A stretch of DNA of 64,000 nucleotides, taken from the NCBI GenBank assembly GCA_023512255.1, contig JAILZY010000006.1:14273-78272 (forward strand), written 5' to 3'. A model generated the notes under the pieces. The model was not told the DNA's origin, made no database searches, and saw only the letters and a list, made by a program, of their open reading frames with translations. The DNA comes from a bacterium. GTDB taxonomy: Bacteria > SZUA-182 > DTGQ01. This document shows, one piece after another, positions 44,320-53,472 of this stretch. The position numbers and the translations under genes were made by a program. The first letter of the stretch is position 1; each line of letters opens with the position of its first letter.

Positions 44320-45972
44320 ATGATTGTGGCCAACGATATGCAACCATCAGCAGGAGTGGCTATCTGCCGCCCTTATCAGGGTGAAAAAATCAGAGCAGGC
44401 AGGCAGCCTAAGGCAAGCTCCCCACAAGAGAGCAAATTCCAAGCAGCTAACCTTATCTTTGGCCACCTCTTCTTTCAACTCCTGAGCCACTCTCCAGGCT
44501 CCTTTGGCCAGACTCAAGCAGAGGATGATAGGCGGCAGGCTCCTCATAAGGGGGCAGGAGTAAAAGGCCTTCTGCTCTGCTCAGATCGAGTAAAAGCGCC
44601 TCCCTTGTCCCATCCCCCATCCCCTGCTGAGAGCGAAGTTTCCCGTCTCAGGGGTGAGGAAAAGAGCAAGGAGGTCTTTCCCGGCAAGGGGGGTGAGGGA
44701 CGGCAGGCCGCTGCCAGAAAATCCAGTGAGTCAAAAGCTACTCACTACATTCCAGGTGAGACTGCGAGCAAAGAGTTTGGGGAAGGAGCGGCTCTCAAAA
44801 GGAGCGGTCTTATCCCCATAAAGATTGGCCACTCTAACCTCCTCATCCCGCCTCGGCATCTTACCCTAGAGAGGAGATTTTCAGCCAAAGCGGAGAAGAA
44901 TGAGGCTAGCAGCAGCCTACTCGAAAAGGAGGTCAGCAGCCTACTAAAGGAGAGAAAAAATCCGATCTTACAACCTTCGGCAGGAGGAGAAAAACTATCG
45001 GCAGAAGGACGAGCGGGCGGAGGCAGGCCTTTATCCAAGGAAATTGACTGGCAGAGCATGAGGCTCTCTGGTGAGTTTAATCCTTTCGAGAGCAAGTCTA
45101 GCCAGTCAGCCCCCACCAGGCATGGTCAGCAGCAGGATAAGCCCAACCCGATGGCATCTTCCCCGCTGGGTGAGAAGAGCAGCCTAAAGCCGCATGGCGG
45201 GCAGGAAGAGCGGCAGCCGCAGCAGCAGCAAGGCCAATCATTTTCTTCCCCGCTTCGGTCTGCATCTTTAGACACTGATTTTTCAGCCATTTTTCGAACC
45301 ACGGGAGAAGAAAAGCAAGCTTTCTACTCTCATGAGCAGCCAAAAGCCAACCCTTCTGGTCCCCATGAGGAGAAAGCCCAAAAAGTGGCAGCAGCAGCGG
45401 CAGTGGCAGCTTATGGAAAATATGCCGCCAAGCCATATCCTGCAGAGGGTGTCTCTCTGCCAGCCTCGTGGGCAGCCCACACAGCTTCATCTTCCCCGCT
45501 AGAGGAGATCTGGCAGCAGATTGCACCTCGGCTTAATGCCCGAATTTGGGACCACGGCCATAGTCTGACCGTTGATCTCCATCCAGATCACCTTGGCAGG
45601 CTGCACATTAGCCTTGAGCTGAAGGGAGATATGTTCAGAGCTCATCTTGCCGCCGAAAGCCCCAAGACGCAGAAAATCCTTGAGGAAAATCTAGCCTCCC
45701 TCAAGCTCTCACTGGCCAGACACCTGGCTGATTGGGGAATCGAGGTAAAGCAATTTTCTGTCTCCATCGGGGGAGGAGGCGGCGCTGGCGGTGAAGGCAG
45801 TGGGGTTAATGGCGAGGGGGGGGGATTTTCTGGATATCCAAAAGGAGGAGAATATCCGCCAAGGAGAGAGCAGAGCATCATCTGGGACAGCTTCTCCGAT
45901 GAGCTCTTTGTCTCACCCTCTGATCAGATGGGAAAGCAGTCTGGAGAGGATGGAATAAATTATTTAGCTTGA
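44320..45972 (+). CDS. fliK: Flagellar hook-length control protein FliK
   Basis: About 550 residues from ATG 44320 (MIVANDMQPSAG), nine bases after GAGG. The first ~390 residues are low-complexity, rich in Ser, Glu, Lys, Gln, Pro, as expected of the FliK ruler. The C-terminal Flg_hook domain (about 400-485) has SLTVDLHPDHLGRLHISLEL and LSLARHLADWGIEVKQFSVSI. A Gly-rich run follows (GGGGGAGGEGSG). It measures hook length and triggers the FlhB switch. Placement between flgC and flgD is common. Confidence 0.85.
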   Translation: MIVANDMQPSAGVAICRPYQGEKIRAGRQPKASSPQESKFQAANLIFGHLFFQLLSHSPGSFGQTQAEDDRRQAPHKGAGVKGLLLCSDRVKAPPLSHPPSPAESEVSRLRGEEKSKEVFPGKGGEGRQAAARKSSESKATHYIPGETASKEFGEGAALKRSGLIPIKIGHSNLLIPPRHLTLERRFSAKAEKNEASSSLLEKEVSSLLKERKNPILQPSAGGEKLSAEGRAGGGRPLSKEIDWQSMRLSGEFNPFESKSSQSAPTRHGQQQDKPNPMASSPLGEKSSLKPHGGQEERQPQQQQGQSFSSPLRSASLDTDFSAIFRTTGEEKQAFYSHEQPKANPSGPHEEKAQKVAAAAAVAAYGKYAAKPYPAEGVSLPASWAAHTASSSPLEEIWQQIAPRLNARIWDHGHSLTVDLHPDHLGRLHISLELKGDMFRAHLAAESPKTQKILEENLASLKLSLARHLADWGIEVKQFSVSIGGGGGAGGEGSGVNGEGGGFSGYPKGGEYPPRREQSIIWDSFSDELFVSPSDQMGKQSGEDGINYLA

Positions 45973-46038
45973 GGTTTTTTGAGATTTACCTTTTTGAGTA
46001 CCATAATTACCATCTGAATTTACAAGGAGATAAGAAAC

Positions 46039-46704
46039 ATGCAAGCATCCAGATTAGTTGAGTCAGCGATTTCTCCGCCGGTCAAGGAAATGGTCTCAAA
46101 ACCAGACAGCCTAAACAAAGACGACTTTTTAAAGCTTCTCCTGGCTCAGATCCAGCACCAGGACCCTTTAAATCCTCTGAATAATACGGATTTTCTTGCT
46201 CAGTTGTCCCAGTTCAGCCAGCTTGAGCAAATCTACAACCTCAATCAGAGTTTTCAGACCCTAGCTGCGACTCAAAATTCCATTCGCGATTCCCTCCTGG
46301 CCAATCTTCTTGGGAAAACAGCCAGGGTGGAGGCATCAGAAATTTACCTCGACCATCAAAATAGCATCAACCTCAGCTATGAACTGATTGATTGGGCTGA
46401 TAAGGTAACAATTAATATCTACGATCCAGATGGTCATCTGGTTAGAACTATCGAAACTTCTAATCAGGATAGCGGAATGCAAAAGATTGTATGGGATGGT
46501 ACTGATAATAAGGGGGTGAGACTGCCGGTAGGGAAATATACGGTTGAGATAACCGCCTATAGCCAAGGCGAATCAAGCTGGCTAACTCCCTATCTGATTG
46601 ATCAGGTCAAGGAGGTTATCTTCTCTCAAGGGGGTGATCCTCTACTGCTGGTGGCGGATCAGGCTGTGCCTATCTCAAGTCTTGTGCAAATCAGCGGACA
46701 GTGA
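46039..46704 (+). CDS. flgD: Flagellar hook cap protein FlgD
   Basis: This 221-residue protein has the FlgD N-domain NKDDFLKLLLAQIQHQDPLNPLNNTDFLAQLSQFSQLEQI, then a FlgD Ig-like domain (VTINIYDPDGHLVRTIE, WDGTDNKGVRLPVGKYTVEI). It caps the growing hook and is removed afterwards. A good AAGGAG precedes the ATG. The stop lies in a 13-bp tandem duplication. Confidence 0.93.
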   Translation: MQASRLVESAISPPVKEMVSKPDSLNKDDFLKLLLAQIQHQDPLNPLNNTDFLAQLSQFSQLEQIYNLNQSFQTLAATQNSIRDSLLANLLGKTARVEASEIYLDHQNSINLSYELIDWADKVTINIYDPDGHLVRTIETSNQDSGMQKIVWDGTDNKGVRLPVGKYTVEITAYSQGESSWLTPYLIDQVKEVIFSQGGDPLLLVADQAVPISSLVQISGQ

Positions 46705-46724
46705 TCTTAGAGACAGTGATCTTA
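46697..46724. repeat. 13-bp duplication over the flgD stop codon
   Basis: GACAGTGATCTTA occurs at 46697-46709, where it contains the flgD stop TGA, and again at 46712-46724. Confidence 0.85.
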
Positions 46725-46791
46725 CAAGCAATTAAGCAAGCGGTTAAGCTCAAAGTGACCCTTCGTTAAGAAGCTTTAAGGAGGAAGTGAT

Positions 46792-47988
46792 ATGCTCGGT
46801 TGCCTATCAACAGGAGTCAGCGGTTTAAGCGCCAGTAACAGCGATATGTCCATCATCGCCAACAACATCGCCAATGTCAATACCCCTGGCTATAAAGCCA
46901 GGCGGGCGGAATTTGCCGATCTTCTCTCTCAACAGACCGGAAATATGGAAATTGGAACCGGAGTAGCGATCAGCAATGTCTCTTCGGTCTTAAGTCAGGG
47001 GCCACTGACCGCCACCAGCAATATATACGATCTGGCTATCGACGGGGCCGGCTTCTTCGTGGTGAAGGACGATCGCGGCCTATTTTATACTAGGGCCGGC
47101 CAATTCCATAAGGATAAAGAGGGCAAACTAGTTACTCCCAAAGGCCAGGTAGTTCAGGGCTGGATGCTCCAAGAAGGAGGAGGAGGTATGGTCGGCTCTC
47201 CCTCGGATATTGTCATTTCCAATGTCTCGATTCCCCCAAAGGCTACCGAAAATGTTACTATGAGCGTAAATCTTGATTCCAACACGCCGCTTTCGGCTGG
47301 AGCAGCTTTTGATCCGCAAGATCCTTCAAGCACTTCCAGCTACTCCACCTCTTTGTCATTTTTTGATTCTCTCGGCAACAGGCATGATCTCACCTTCTAC
47401 TTCCGCAAGCAGGCTGAAAATCAATGGGAATGGCATGCCTTCGAAGGCGGAACTTCGCTTGAGCAAAGCGGCACTTTGAGCTTTACTGCTGAGGGAGTTT
47501 TGGATAGTACCACGCCAGGCACCGGCAAGGTTACTTTCGGCAGGCAGGTGATTAATGTCGATTTTAGGGGATCGACCCAATTTGCCGCTGACTCCTCCAC
47601 CACTGCTCTTTCCCAGGATGGCTATGAGGCAGGCTCTTTAAGCCGGATCTCGATCACTAGGGAGGGGATCATTCAAGGGACCTTCACCAATGGCTACTCC
47701 AAGGACATAGCCCGCATCGCTCTGGCCGATTTTAATAATCCCGATGGTCTGGTGCATATGGGGAATAACCTCTATCAGGCTAGTGCTGAGTCAGGCCAGC
47801 CAATCATTAATCCACCAGGGACAGGAGGGATGGGAAACATTGCCGCCTATAGTCTGGAAAATTCGAATGTTGACCTTGCGGCTGAATTCGTGAAGATGAT
47901 TGTTACCCAGCGAGCCTTCCAGGCCAATGCCCGAACTATCACTACGGCTGATCAACTGCTGGCCGAGCTGGTGAGCCTGAAACGGTAG
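46792..47988 (+). CDS. flgE: Flagellar hook protein FlgE
   Basis: The 398-residue protein begins MLGCLSTGVSGLSASNSDMS and has NNIANVNTPGYKARRAEFADLL, the rod/hook N-signature, the D1/D2 hook domain (SYSTSLSFFDSLGNRHDLTFYF) and the C-end ENSNVDLAAEFVKMIVTQRAFQANARTITTADQLL. An AAGGAGG site precedes it. It is the subunit of the hook. Confidence 0.95.
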   Translation: MLGCLSTGVSGLSASNSDMSIIANNIANVNTPGYKARRAEFADLLSQQTGNMEIGTGVAISNVSSVLSQGPLTATSNIYDLAIDGAGFFVVKDDRGLFYTRAGQFHKDKEGKLVTPKGQVVQGWMLQEGGGGMVGSPSDIVISNVSIPPKATENVTMSVNLDSNTPLSAGAAFDPQDPSSTSSYSTSLSFFDSLGNRHDLTFYFRKQAENQWEWHAFEGGTSLEQSGTLSFTAEGVLDSTTPGTGKVTFGRQVINVDFRGSTQFAADSSTTALSQDGYEAGSLSRISITREGIIQGTFTNGYSKDIARIALADFNNPDGLVHMGNNLYQASAESGQPIINPPGTGGMGNIAAYSLENSNVDLAAEFVKMIVTQRAFQANARTITTADQLLAELVSLKR

Positions 47989-48066
47989 CCGCTATTCACC
48001 CTACTTATCCGCAAAGAGCCAAGCCCATGAATAATCAGGCATTAACAATCAGGAGAGAGCAAGCTT

Positions 48067-48759
48067 ATGAATATCGGGATGTATCGGGCCGTAGCTGGCT
48101 GCATTGTTCAACAAGAGCGACTTGATGCCGCTAGCATGAACATGGCCAATAGCAGCACTATCGGCTACAAAGCCATTCGCCTTAGCGTGGGATTCAACAA
48201 CGATGTCGTCCAGGTGGATAGAAAAAGCATCGACTTTACCGAGGGGGGAAGGCAGGATACCAGGAATAAGTTAGATCTTGCCCTCGACGGCGATGGTTTT
48301 TTCGTTGTCCAGACCAGCCGAGGGCCTGCCTACACTAGAAAAGGGAATTTTTCCCTAAATGCCCAAGGTGAGCTGGTTACTCAGGAAGGAATGCCGGTTC
48401 TCGGACAAAATGGACCGGTGAAGATCACAGGCCATGATATCCACATCAGCGCTGACGGAACGATTCGGGCTGATGGCCGCAGGGTGGATAAATTGCGTTT
48501 GGCTACTTTTCGCAGGCCCTATCCCTTTGATACTAGAAGCGGGAGCCTGTTCTTTCCAGATCCGGCGACAGGAGCACAGGAAGAGCCAGCCAAGGGAGCA
48601 GTGGTCCAGCAGGGCCAAATTGAGCTCTCTAATGTCAACCTGATGAAGGAGATGGTTCGGCTGATCGAGATCTCGACCAGTTATGAGTCATGCCAGAAGG
48701 TTATTCAGACTGTGGATGAGATGGACCAAAAGATAATCAATGAAACCAATAAGATGTAA
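48067..48759 (+). CDS. flgF: Flagellar distal-rod-type protein FlgF
   Basis: This 230-residue member of the FlgF/FlgG family has SMNMANSSTIGYKA in place of the usual [12 protein letters not shown], LDLALDGDGFFVVQTSRGPAYTRKGNFSLN and the C-end VQQGQIELSNVNLMKEMVRLIEISTSYESCQKVIQTVDEM. Length and position just before flgG fit FlgF, the proximal part of the distal rod. It is separated from flgG by 230 bases containing a family 1 MITE. Confidence 0.88.
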   Translation: MNIGMYRAVAGCIVQQERLDAASMNMANSSTIGYKAIRLSVGFNNDVVQVDRKSIDFTEGGRQDTRNKLDLALDGDGFFVVQTSRGPAYTRKGNFSLNAQGELVTQEGMPVLGQNGPVKITGHDIHISADGTIRADGRRVDKLRLATFRRPYPFDTRSGSLFFPDPATGAQEEPAKGAVVQQGQIELSNVNLMKEMVRLIEISTSYESCQKVIQTVDEMDQKIINETNKM

Positions 48760-48848
48760 TCATAAGATGAGCTCTATCAGAGCTTGAGGTGAAGGGCAAA
48801 AAAAATATTATGACTGACTGAAAAACTGGCAGATTTCGAATAAATAGT

Positions 48849-48961
48849 CGCTCTTATTTATTAGCTACCATTAAAGAGACATAACCCTAATAAGAGCTAA
48901 GCCCCTTTCTAGGGTTTATGGTTGTTCTAATATAGGGTTTATGGTGTCTGATATAAGAGCG
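48849..48961. mobile_element. Family 1 MITE, copy C, inside the flagellar operon
   Basis: A 113-bp element (CGCTCTTATTTATTAGC ... GATATAAGAGCG) between flgF and flgG. It is flanked by perfect 8-bp direct repeats TAAATAGT (48841-48848 and 48962-48969), so it inserted at this site. Same orientation as the genes; the internal ~23-bp duplication is present. Confidence 0.92.
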
Positions 48962-48989
48962 TAAATAGTACAAGGAAGGAGCATAAGAT

Positions 48990-49778
48990 ATGATTCGCTC
49001 TCTATGGATCTCAGCTTCCGGCATGGAAGCCCAAACACTCAATATTGATGTCATTTCCAATAATCTAGCTAATGTCAACACTACGGGTTTTAAGCGTAGC
49101 CGAGCTGATTTTCAAGATCTTCTCTATCAAACTCTTCGACCTGCCGGAGCCTCTTCTTCTTTGGGTACCCAGGTCCCTACCGGCATCGAGCTAGGGCAGG
49201 GAGCCCGAGCAGTGGCTGTTCAAAAGCTCTTCCTTCAAGGGGATTACCAGAAAACAGAGAATGAGCTTGATTTGGCTATCGAAGGAGATGGCTTTTTCCA
49301 GGTCATCAAACCAAACGGCGAGATGGCCTATACCCGCTCAGGCGCCTTGAAATTGGACAGCCAGGGCAGGCTGGTAACCTCTGACGGATTCCCAATCGCC
49401 CCTGAGATCACCATTCCTGCTGATACGGAGAAAATCAACATCGGCTCAGATGGTCTGGTTTCAGTTAAACTGGCTGGCCAGGAGAGCTTTACTGAGCTTG
49501 GGAGCATCGAGCTGGTGAATTTTCCAAACCCATCCGGCCTGAGCAGTATTGGCCGCAATCTCTATGAGAGAACAGGTGCCTCGGGCGATCCGGTTGCCGG
49601 CACCCCTGGCCAGGATGGCTTAGGGACCATTGCTCAAGGGTATCTTGAGATGTCGAACGTCAGCATCATGGAGGAGATGGTCAATATGATCATTGCCCAG
49701 AGGGCCTATGAGGTCAATTCCAAGGCCATGCAGACCGCAGATGAAATGATGCGCCTGGCTAGCAATGTGAAGAGATGA
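48990..49778 (+). CDS. flgG: Flagellar distal rod protein FlgG
   Basis: This 262-residue protein is the standard length. It starts [25 protein letters not shown], has [23 protein letters not shown] and ends [36 protein letters not shown], all canonical. AAGGAG precedes the ATG, close behind the MITE. Its stop overlaps the flgA start (ATGATGA). Confidence 0.96.
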   Translation: MIRSLWISASGMEAQTLNIDVISNNLANVNTTGFKRSRADFQDLLYQTLRPAGASSSLGTQVPTGIELGQGARAVAVQKLFLQGDYQKTENELDLAIEGDGFFQVIKPNGEMAYTRSGALKLDSQGRLVTSDGFPIAPEITIPADTEKINIGSDGLVSVKLAGQESFTELGSIELVNFPNPSGLSSIGRNLYERTGASGDPVAGTPGQDGLGTIAQGYLEMSNVSIMEEMVNMIIAQRAYEVNSKAMQTADEMMRLASNVKR

Positions 49779-50860
49779 TGAAGACCGGTAGGGCAAAAAA
49801 AATCAATAGCGGATCAGGCAAGAGGCTGGCCGCGGCCAGCAGCCTGTTTTTGCTGATTCTGCTGCTTGCGCTTTGGCCAGAATATGGTCGAGCAGTGCAG
49901 GCAGATGAGCCGCCTGCGGACAAAAGCCGCGTTGCAGATAAAAATTGGGCTACAGCCGTAATCCTCAAGGATCGGTGGGCCGCAGAGCGTGATGATGAGG
50001 TTCTGCTTGGCGATATCGCCCGGCTTCAGGGGAGTGATGCAGCCCTGATCGAGGAGTTAAGCCGCATTCCGGTGGGAAGACCACCCCGGGCGGGCACCGC
50101 GGCCACTGTCGTTACCCTTCAGGGGATCAGGCACCTGCTCAGGAGATCTCTTCCGACAGATATTTTTGTCAAAATTGCTTTTTCCGGCTCTGATCGCTGT
50201 CTGATTGAGCGAGCCTATCGGGAGATTGAGGCCGCCGAGATAGAGCGGCTTTTCAGGGAGTGGTTTTCGGAGCGCTTTTCCAGGCAGGAATTTGAACTTG
50301 AGCGGGTCAGGGTTTTTCTCACTCAGCCGGTGAAAGTGCCAGATGGAGGAGAGATCAACTATGAGGTTCATAACCCTGAGCCTCCAAGCAGACAGGAGGA
50401 AACTTTCCTCTTCAGGATCTCCCATAGGGAAGATCTGATCAGACAAATCAGGATTCTGGCCACAATCGGCTATCGGGCCACCATGCTGGTAGCTGCAAAA
50501 GATCTGGCCAAAGGCGAGGTGATCAGCCCGGCTAAGGTGATCGAAAAAGCCGTAATCCTCCGCAATCGTCCCGATCCTGAGCAAGCGGTTGATCCTAGCC
50601 GAATCATAGGCCTGGTTTGCCGCCAGCCAATCCGAGCGGGAAGTGAACTAACCCTCAAGATGCTCGATCAGCCCATTTTGATCAGAAAGGGAGCGATCAT
50701 CAAAATGGTGCTCGAGAGCAATAACCTTCGAATTATCGGCCTTGGGAGGGCCAGGGCTGACGGGCGGCAGGGGGAGATCATCCGGGCTGAAAACCTGAGT
50801 TCGCAGGGGGATGTGTATGGAAAAGTCGTTAGTGAAAATCAGATTTTGGTTAGTTTTTAA
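49775..50860 (+). CDS. flgA: P-ring assembly chaperone FlgA
   Basis: At 361 residues this is longer than E. coli FlgA, with an N-terminal signal ([18 protein letters not shown]) and an extra N-terminal domain ([27 protein letters not shown]). The C-terminal SAF/ChapFlgA domain is clear: [45 protein letters not shown] and [15 protein letters not shown]. It assists FlgI assembly in the periplasm. It overlaps flgH by 44 bases. Confidence 0.88.
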   Translation: MMKTGRAKKINSGSGKRLAAASSLFLLILLLALWPEYGRAVQADEPPADKSRVADKNWATAVILKDRWAAERDDEVLLGDIARLQGSDAALIEELSRIPVGRPPRAGTAATVVTLQGIRHLLRRSLPTDIFVKIAFSGSDRCLIERAYREIEAAEIERLFREWFSERFSRQEFELERVRVFLTQPVKVPDGGEINYEVHNPEPPSRQEETFLFRISHREDLIRQIRILATIGYRATMLVAAKDLAKGEVISPAKVIEKAVILRNRPDPEQAVDPSRIIGLVCRQPIRAGSELTLKMLDQPILIRKGAIIKMVLESNNLRIIGLGRARADGRQGEIIRAENLSSQGDVYGKVVSENQILVSF

Positions 50861-51599
50861 GGCTATCTGCGGCCTGTGGCTAGCTTGCATCCTAGGGATG
50901 TCTGCCGGGGGATGTAGCGGAATCATCAAAAAGTCAGGCCAGGGGCTGGAGAATGGTGCAGCCTTGGATTTGTCCCAGCAGGAGGATGATTCGGCAGCTT
51001 CTAAAAAGTGCACCCCCTCGGCAACATCGGCAAGCAGCAATGGCTCCCTCTGGAGCGATTCATCGTCCGCAGGGTATCTATTTGTCGATCCAAGGGCTCG
51101 GGCCGTAGGAGATATCGTTACCGTAAACATTGTAGAGCGGGCCAGTGCCAGCGGCAACGCCAGCACCAAAGCAGGAAGAAAATCATCAGTGTCGGCAGAT
51201 GTTACCTCGCTCCTTGGACTTGAAAAATCCGCAGCCAGCCGAAACCCCAATCTTGACCCAACTAACCTGCTGAGCGCATCAGCCAGCAACAGCTTTGATG
51301 GCTCAGGAGAAATTAGCCGAAGCGGCAGGGTCAGCGCTACCCTCAGCGCACGGGTCATTCGGGTTCTGCCTAACCGTAATTTGCTCATCCGAGGCACCAG
51401 ACAAGTAACTATCAATAACGAGCAGCAGCTTATTGTCATCCAAGGCATTATCCGACCCGAAGATATCGCCCCGGATAATACCGTATCCTCAACCTCTATC
51501 GCCGATGCCCAAATAGCCTATACAGGCAGGGGCGTGATGAGCGAAAAACAGCATCCAGGCTGGCTGAGTAGGATCATTGATCTGGTTTGGCCGTTTTAA
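50817..51599 (+). CDS. flgH: Flagellar L-ring lipoprotein FlgH
   Basis: Start at ATG 50817 ([11 protein letters not shown]), six bases after GGGGG; an ATG at 50811 is also in frame. About 260 residues. The signal ends in a lipobox-like GMSAGGC. The FlgH core is GSLWSDSSSAGYLFVDPRARAVGDIVTVNIVERA ... RNLLIRGTRQVTINNEQQLIVIQGIIRPEDIAPDNTVSSTSIADAQIAYTGRG. It forms the outer-membrane bushing, showing the cell is diderm. Confidence 0.93.
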   Translation: MEKSLVKIRFWLVFKAICGLWLACILGMSAGGCSGIIKKSGQGLENGAALDLSQQEDDSAASKKCTPSATSASSNGSLWSDSSSAGYLFVDPRARAVGDIVTVNIVERASASGNASTKAGRKSSVSADVTSLLGLEKSAASRNPNLDPTNLLSASASNSFDGSGEISRSGRVSATLSARVIRVLPNRNLLIRGTRQVTINNEQQLIVIQGIIRPEDIAPDNTVSSTSIADAQIAYTGRGVMSEKQHPGWLSRIIDLVWPF

Positions 51600-51610
51600 A
51601 AACCCATCCT

Positions 51611-51647
51611 CCCAAAACTTTAATATCTTAAATATTAAAATTTTGGG
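51611..51647. other. Strong intergenic hairpin between flgH and flgI
   Basis: CCCAAAACTTTAATAT (51611-51626) pairs with ATATTAAAATTTTGGG (51632-51647), 15 of 16 bp, around a 5-base loop. AACCC before and GGGTT after (about 51601-51605 and 51652-51656) can extend the stem. No T-run follows, so a processing, stability or attenuation element is more likely than a terminator. Confidence 0.6.
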
Positions 51648-51675
51648 AAAAGGGTTACAAATAAGGAGCATGACC

Positions 51676-52794
51676 ATGAGAATTGGCACAATCGCATCAA
51701 CTCTCCTGTGCCCACTCATCATGAGCCTGGCCGGAGTCTGGCTCCCTGAATGTTGCCAGGCAAGTCGGATCAAAGACTTGGTCCATATCCAGGGCGTCAG
51801 GGAAAACCAGTTGATCGGCTATGGTCTGATCGTCGGTCTAAAGGGAACCGGAGACAAAGGGGGAGGCAAGTTCACCATCAATTCGCTGGCCAATATGCTG
51901 AGAAAGCTCGGAGTATCGGTTGATCCTGCTGAACTCAAGGTTAAAAATGTAGCCGCAGTCATTGTTACCGCTACCCTGCCTCCCTTTGCCAGACGGGGAG
52001 AGCGGATCGATGTAACTATCTCATCCCTAGGGGATGCTAGTAGTCTTCAGGGCGGCACACTGCTTTTGACCCCGCTTAAGGGAGCAGATGATCAGGTCTA
52101 TGCCGTAGCTCAAGGACCTCTGTCAGTGGGTGGATTTGCCGCCGAAGGTGGAGCCGCAGGAGTGCAGAAAAATCACCCCACTGTAGCCAGAATCCCACAG
52201 GGAGCCTTGATCGAGCGGGAGGTCCCTTTTAGCCTCAATCCCCAAAGCCCCTTGATAATGACTCTTGATAGAGCAGATTTTGTAACCGCGGCCAGAATTG
52301 CTAAGAAAATTAATGACACCCTAAATATGGACCTTGCCCATGCTCAGGATCCCCGAAGCATCAGCCTGACTATTCCCTCTCAGTTTCAAAAAAATCTGGT
52401 GGAACTTGTGGCCACTATTCAGGAGATTGAGGTCGAGCCAGATACCCAGGCTCGGGTAGTGATCAATGAGCGCACCGGCACCGTAGTGGTCGGCGAGAAT
52501 GTCCGAATTTCCAGCGTGGCCATATCACACGGCAATCTGAGCATTGAAATTAAGGAAACTCAGCAGGTCTCTCAGCCCCCTCCCCTCTCGCCAGGAGAAA
52601 CCCAAAAGGTTCCTCAAACAGATATCACTATCCATGAGGAGCGGGGAAATTTGATCCCTCTGCCAGCCAACACTACGGTTGGCGAGCTGGTCAGGGCACT
52701 GAATGCCATTGGGGTAAGCCCAAGAGACCTGATTGCCATCCTGCAATCCATCAGGGCCGCTGGAGCACTCCATGCAGAGTTGGAAATCATATAA
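51676..52794 (+). CDS. flgI: Flagellar P-ring protein FlgI
   Basis: About 372 residues from ATG 51676 (MRIGTIASTLLCPLIMS), seven bases after AAGGAG. Signal peptide, then canonical FlgI: RIKDLVHIQGVRENQLIGYGLIVGLKGTGD, FTINSLANMLRKLGV, VKNVAAVIVTATLPPFARRGERIDVTISSLGDA and the C-end TTVGELVRALNAIGVSPRDLIAILQSIRAAGALHAELEI. It forms the periplasmic P-ring. Confidence 0.95.
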   Translation: MRIGTIASTLLCPLIMSLAGVWLPECCQASRIKDLVHIQGVRENQLIGYGLIVGLKGTGDKGGGKFTINSLANMLRKLGVSVDPAELKVKNVAAVIVTATLPPFARRGERIDVTISSLGDASSLQGGTLLLTPLKGADDQVYAVAQGPLSVGGFAAEGGAAGVQKNHPTVARIPQGALIEREVPFSLNPQSPLIMTLDRADFVTAARIAKKINDTLNMDLAHAQDPRSISLTIPSQFQKNLVELVATIQEIEVEPDTQARVVINERTGTVVVGENVRISSVAISHGNLSIEIKETQQVSQPPPLSPGETQKVPQTDITIHEERGNLIPLPANTTVGELVRALNAIGVSPRDLIAILQSIRAAGALHAELEII

Positions 52795-52830
52795 CCCAAG
52801 ATTGGAGATAACTAACCCAAGATTGGAGAT
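52792..52830. repeat. 18-bp duplication beginning at the flgI stop codon
   Basis: TAACCCAAGATTGGAGAT occurs at 52792-52809, with its first three bases being the flgI stop, and perfectly again at 52813-52830, just before flgJ. Confidence 0.88.
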
Positions 52831-52838
52831 GACAAGCT

Positions 52839-53183
52839 ATGAACCCGATCGAAAACTTTAGCCTAACAAGATTCTGGCCGCCGCAGACACCCACCTGCTC
52901 GCTCGCCGCCGCAAGCCCCAGCGAGACCAAAGTGCGGCATTCGCAGCCGACACGATTTGAACTTGAGCAGGTTTGCACTGAATTTGCCTCCATCCTTTTT
53001 CAGACCCTCCTAAAAAGCATGTATTCCACCATCCCCAAAACATCGCTCTGCCCACAACTTGAGGCTAAGAATCTGGTTAACTCCTTCCTTGATCAGGGAC
53101 TTGTCCGATTCATGGCCCTGCAAAATGCAGCCGGCTTGAAAGACCTACTTATGGCTCAGATTACCAAGGCAGCCAAACCTTAA
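52839..53183 (+). CDS. flgJ: Rod-binding protein, FlgJ N-terminal domain only
   Basis: This 114-residue protein matches the rod-binding half of FlgJ: FELEQVCTEFASILFQTLLKSMYSTIPKT and AKNLVNSFLDQGLVRFMALQNAAGLKDLLM. There is no muramidase domain, so peptidoglycan must be opened by another enzyme. It caps and guides rod assembly. It is the last gene of the flagellar cluster; what follows is ~290 bases of extremely AT-rich spacer. Confidence 0.85.
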   Translation: MNPIENFSLTRFWPPQTPTCSLAAASPSETKVRHSQPTRFELEQVCTEFASILFQTLLKSMYSTIPKTSLCPQLEAKNLVNSFLDQGLVRFMALQNAAGLKDLLMAQITKAAKP

Positions 53184-53328
53184 CTCTTTCTTCATTTAGC
53201 AAGATAGCCGCAAGATCTTATCCTTCCAAAATACAATATCTTCCGATCTATTAAATCATTTTGAAATTTAATAAATAATTAAAATAATATTAATTTAATA
53301 ATTACCAAAATTTAATAACTATATTTAC

Positions 53329-53358
53329 TTGACTTTTTAAGACTAAATAAATTAAAAT
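53329..53358 (+). promoter_or_regulatory. Possible promoter for the lipoprotein gene
   Basis: TTGACT (53329-53334), an 18-base spacer and TAAAAT (53353-53358) lie 115 bases before the chosen start, within the AT-rich spacer where chance matches are frequent. Confidence 0.3.
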
Positions 53359-53472
53359 AATATTAAGATAAAATTAGATCAATTTACTTAAATAAAAAAT
53401 TATATTAACATATTGATATATATTTTTATTGATGAATTTTTATTCATGAATATTGACAAAGGAGTATATATC

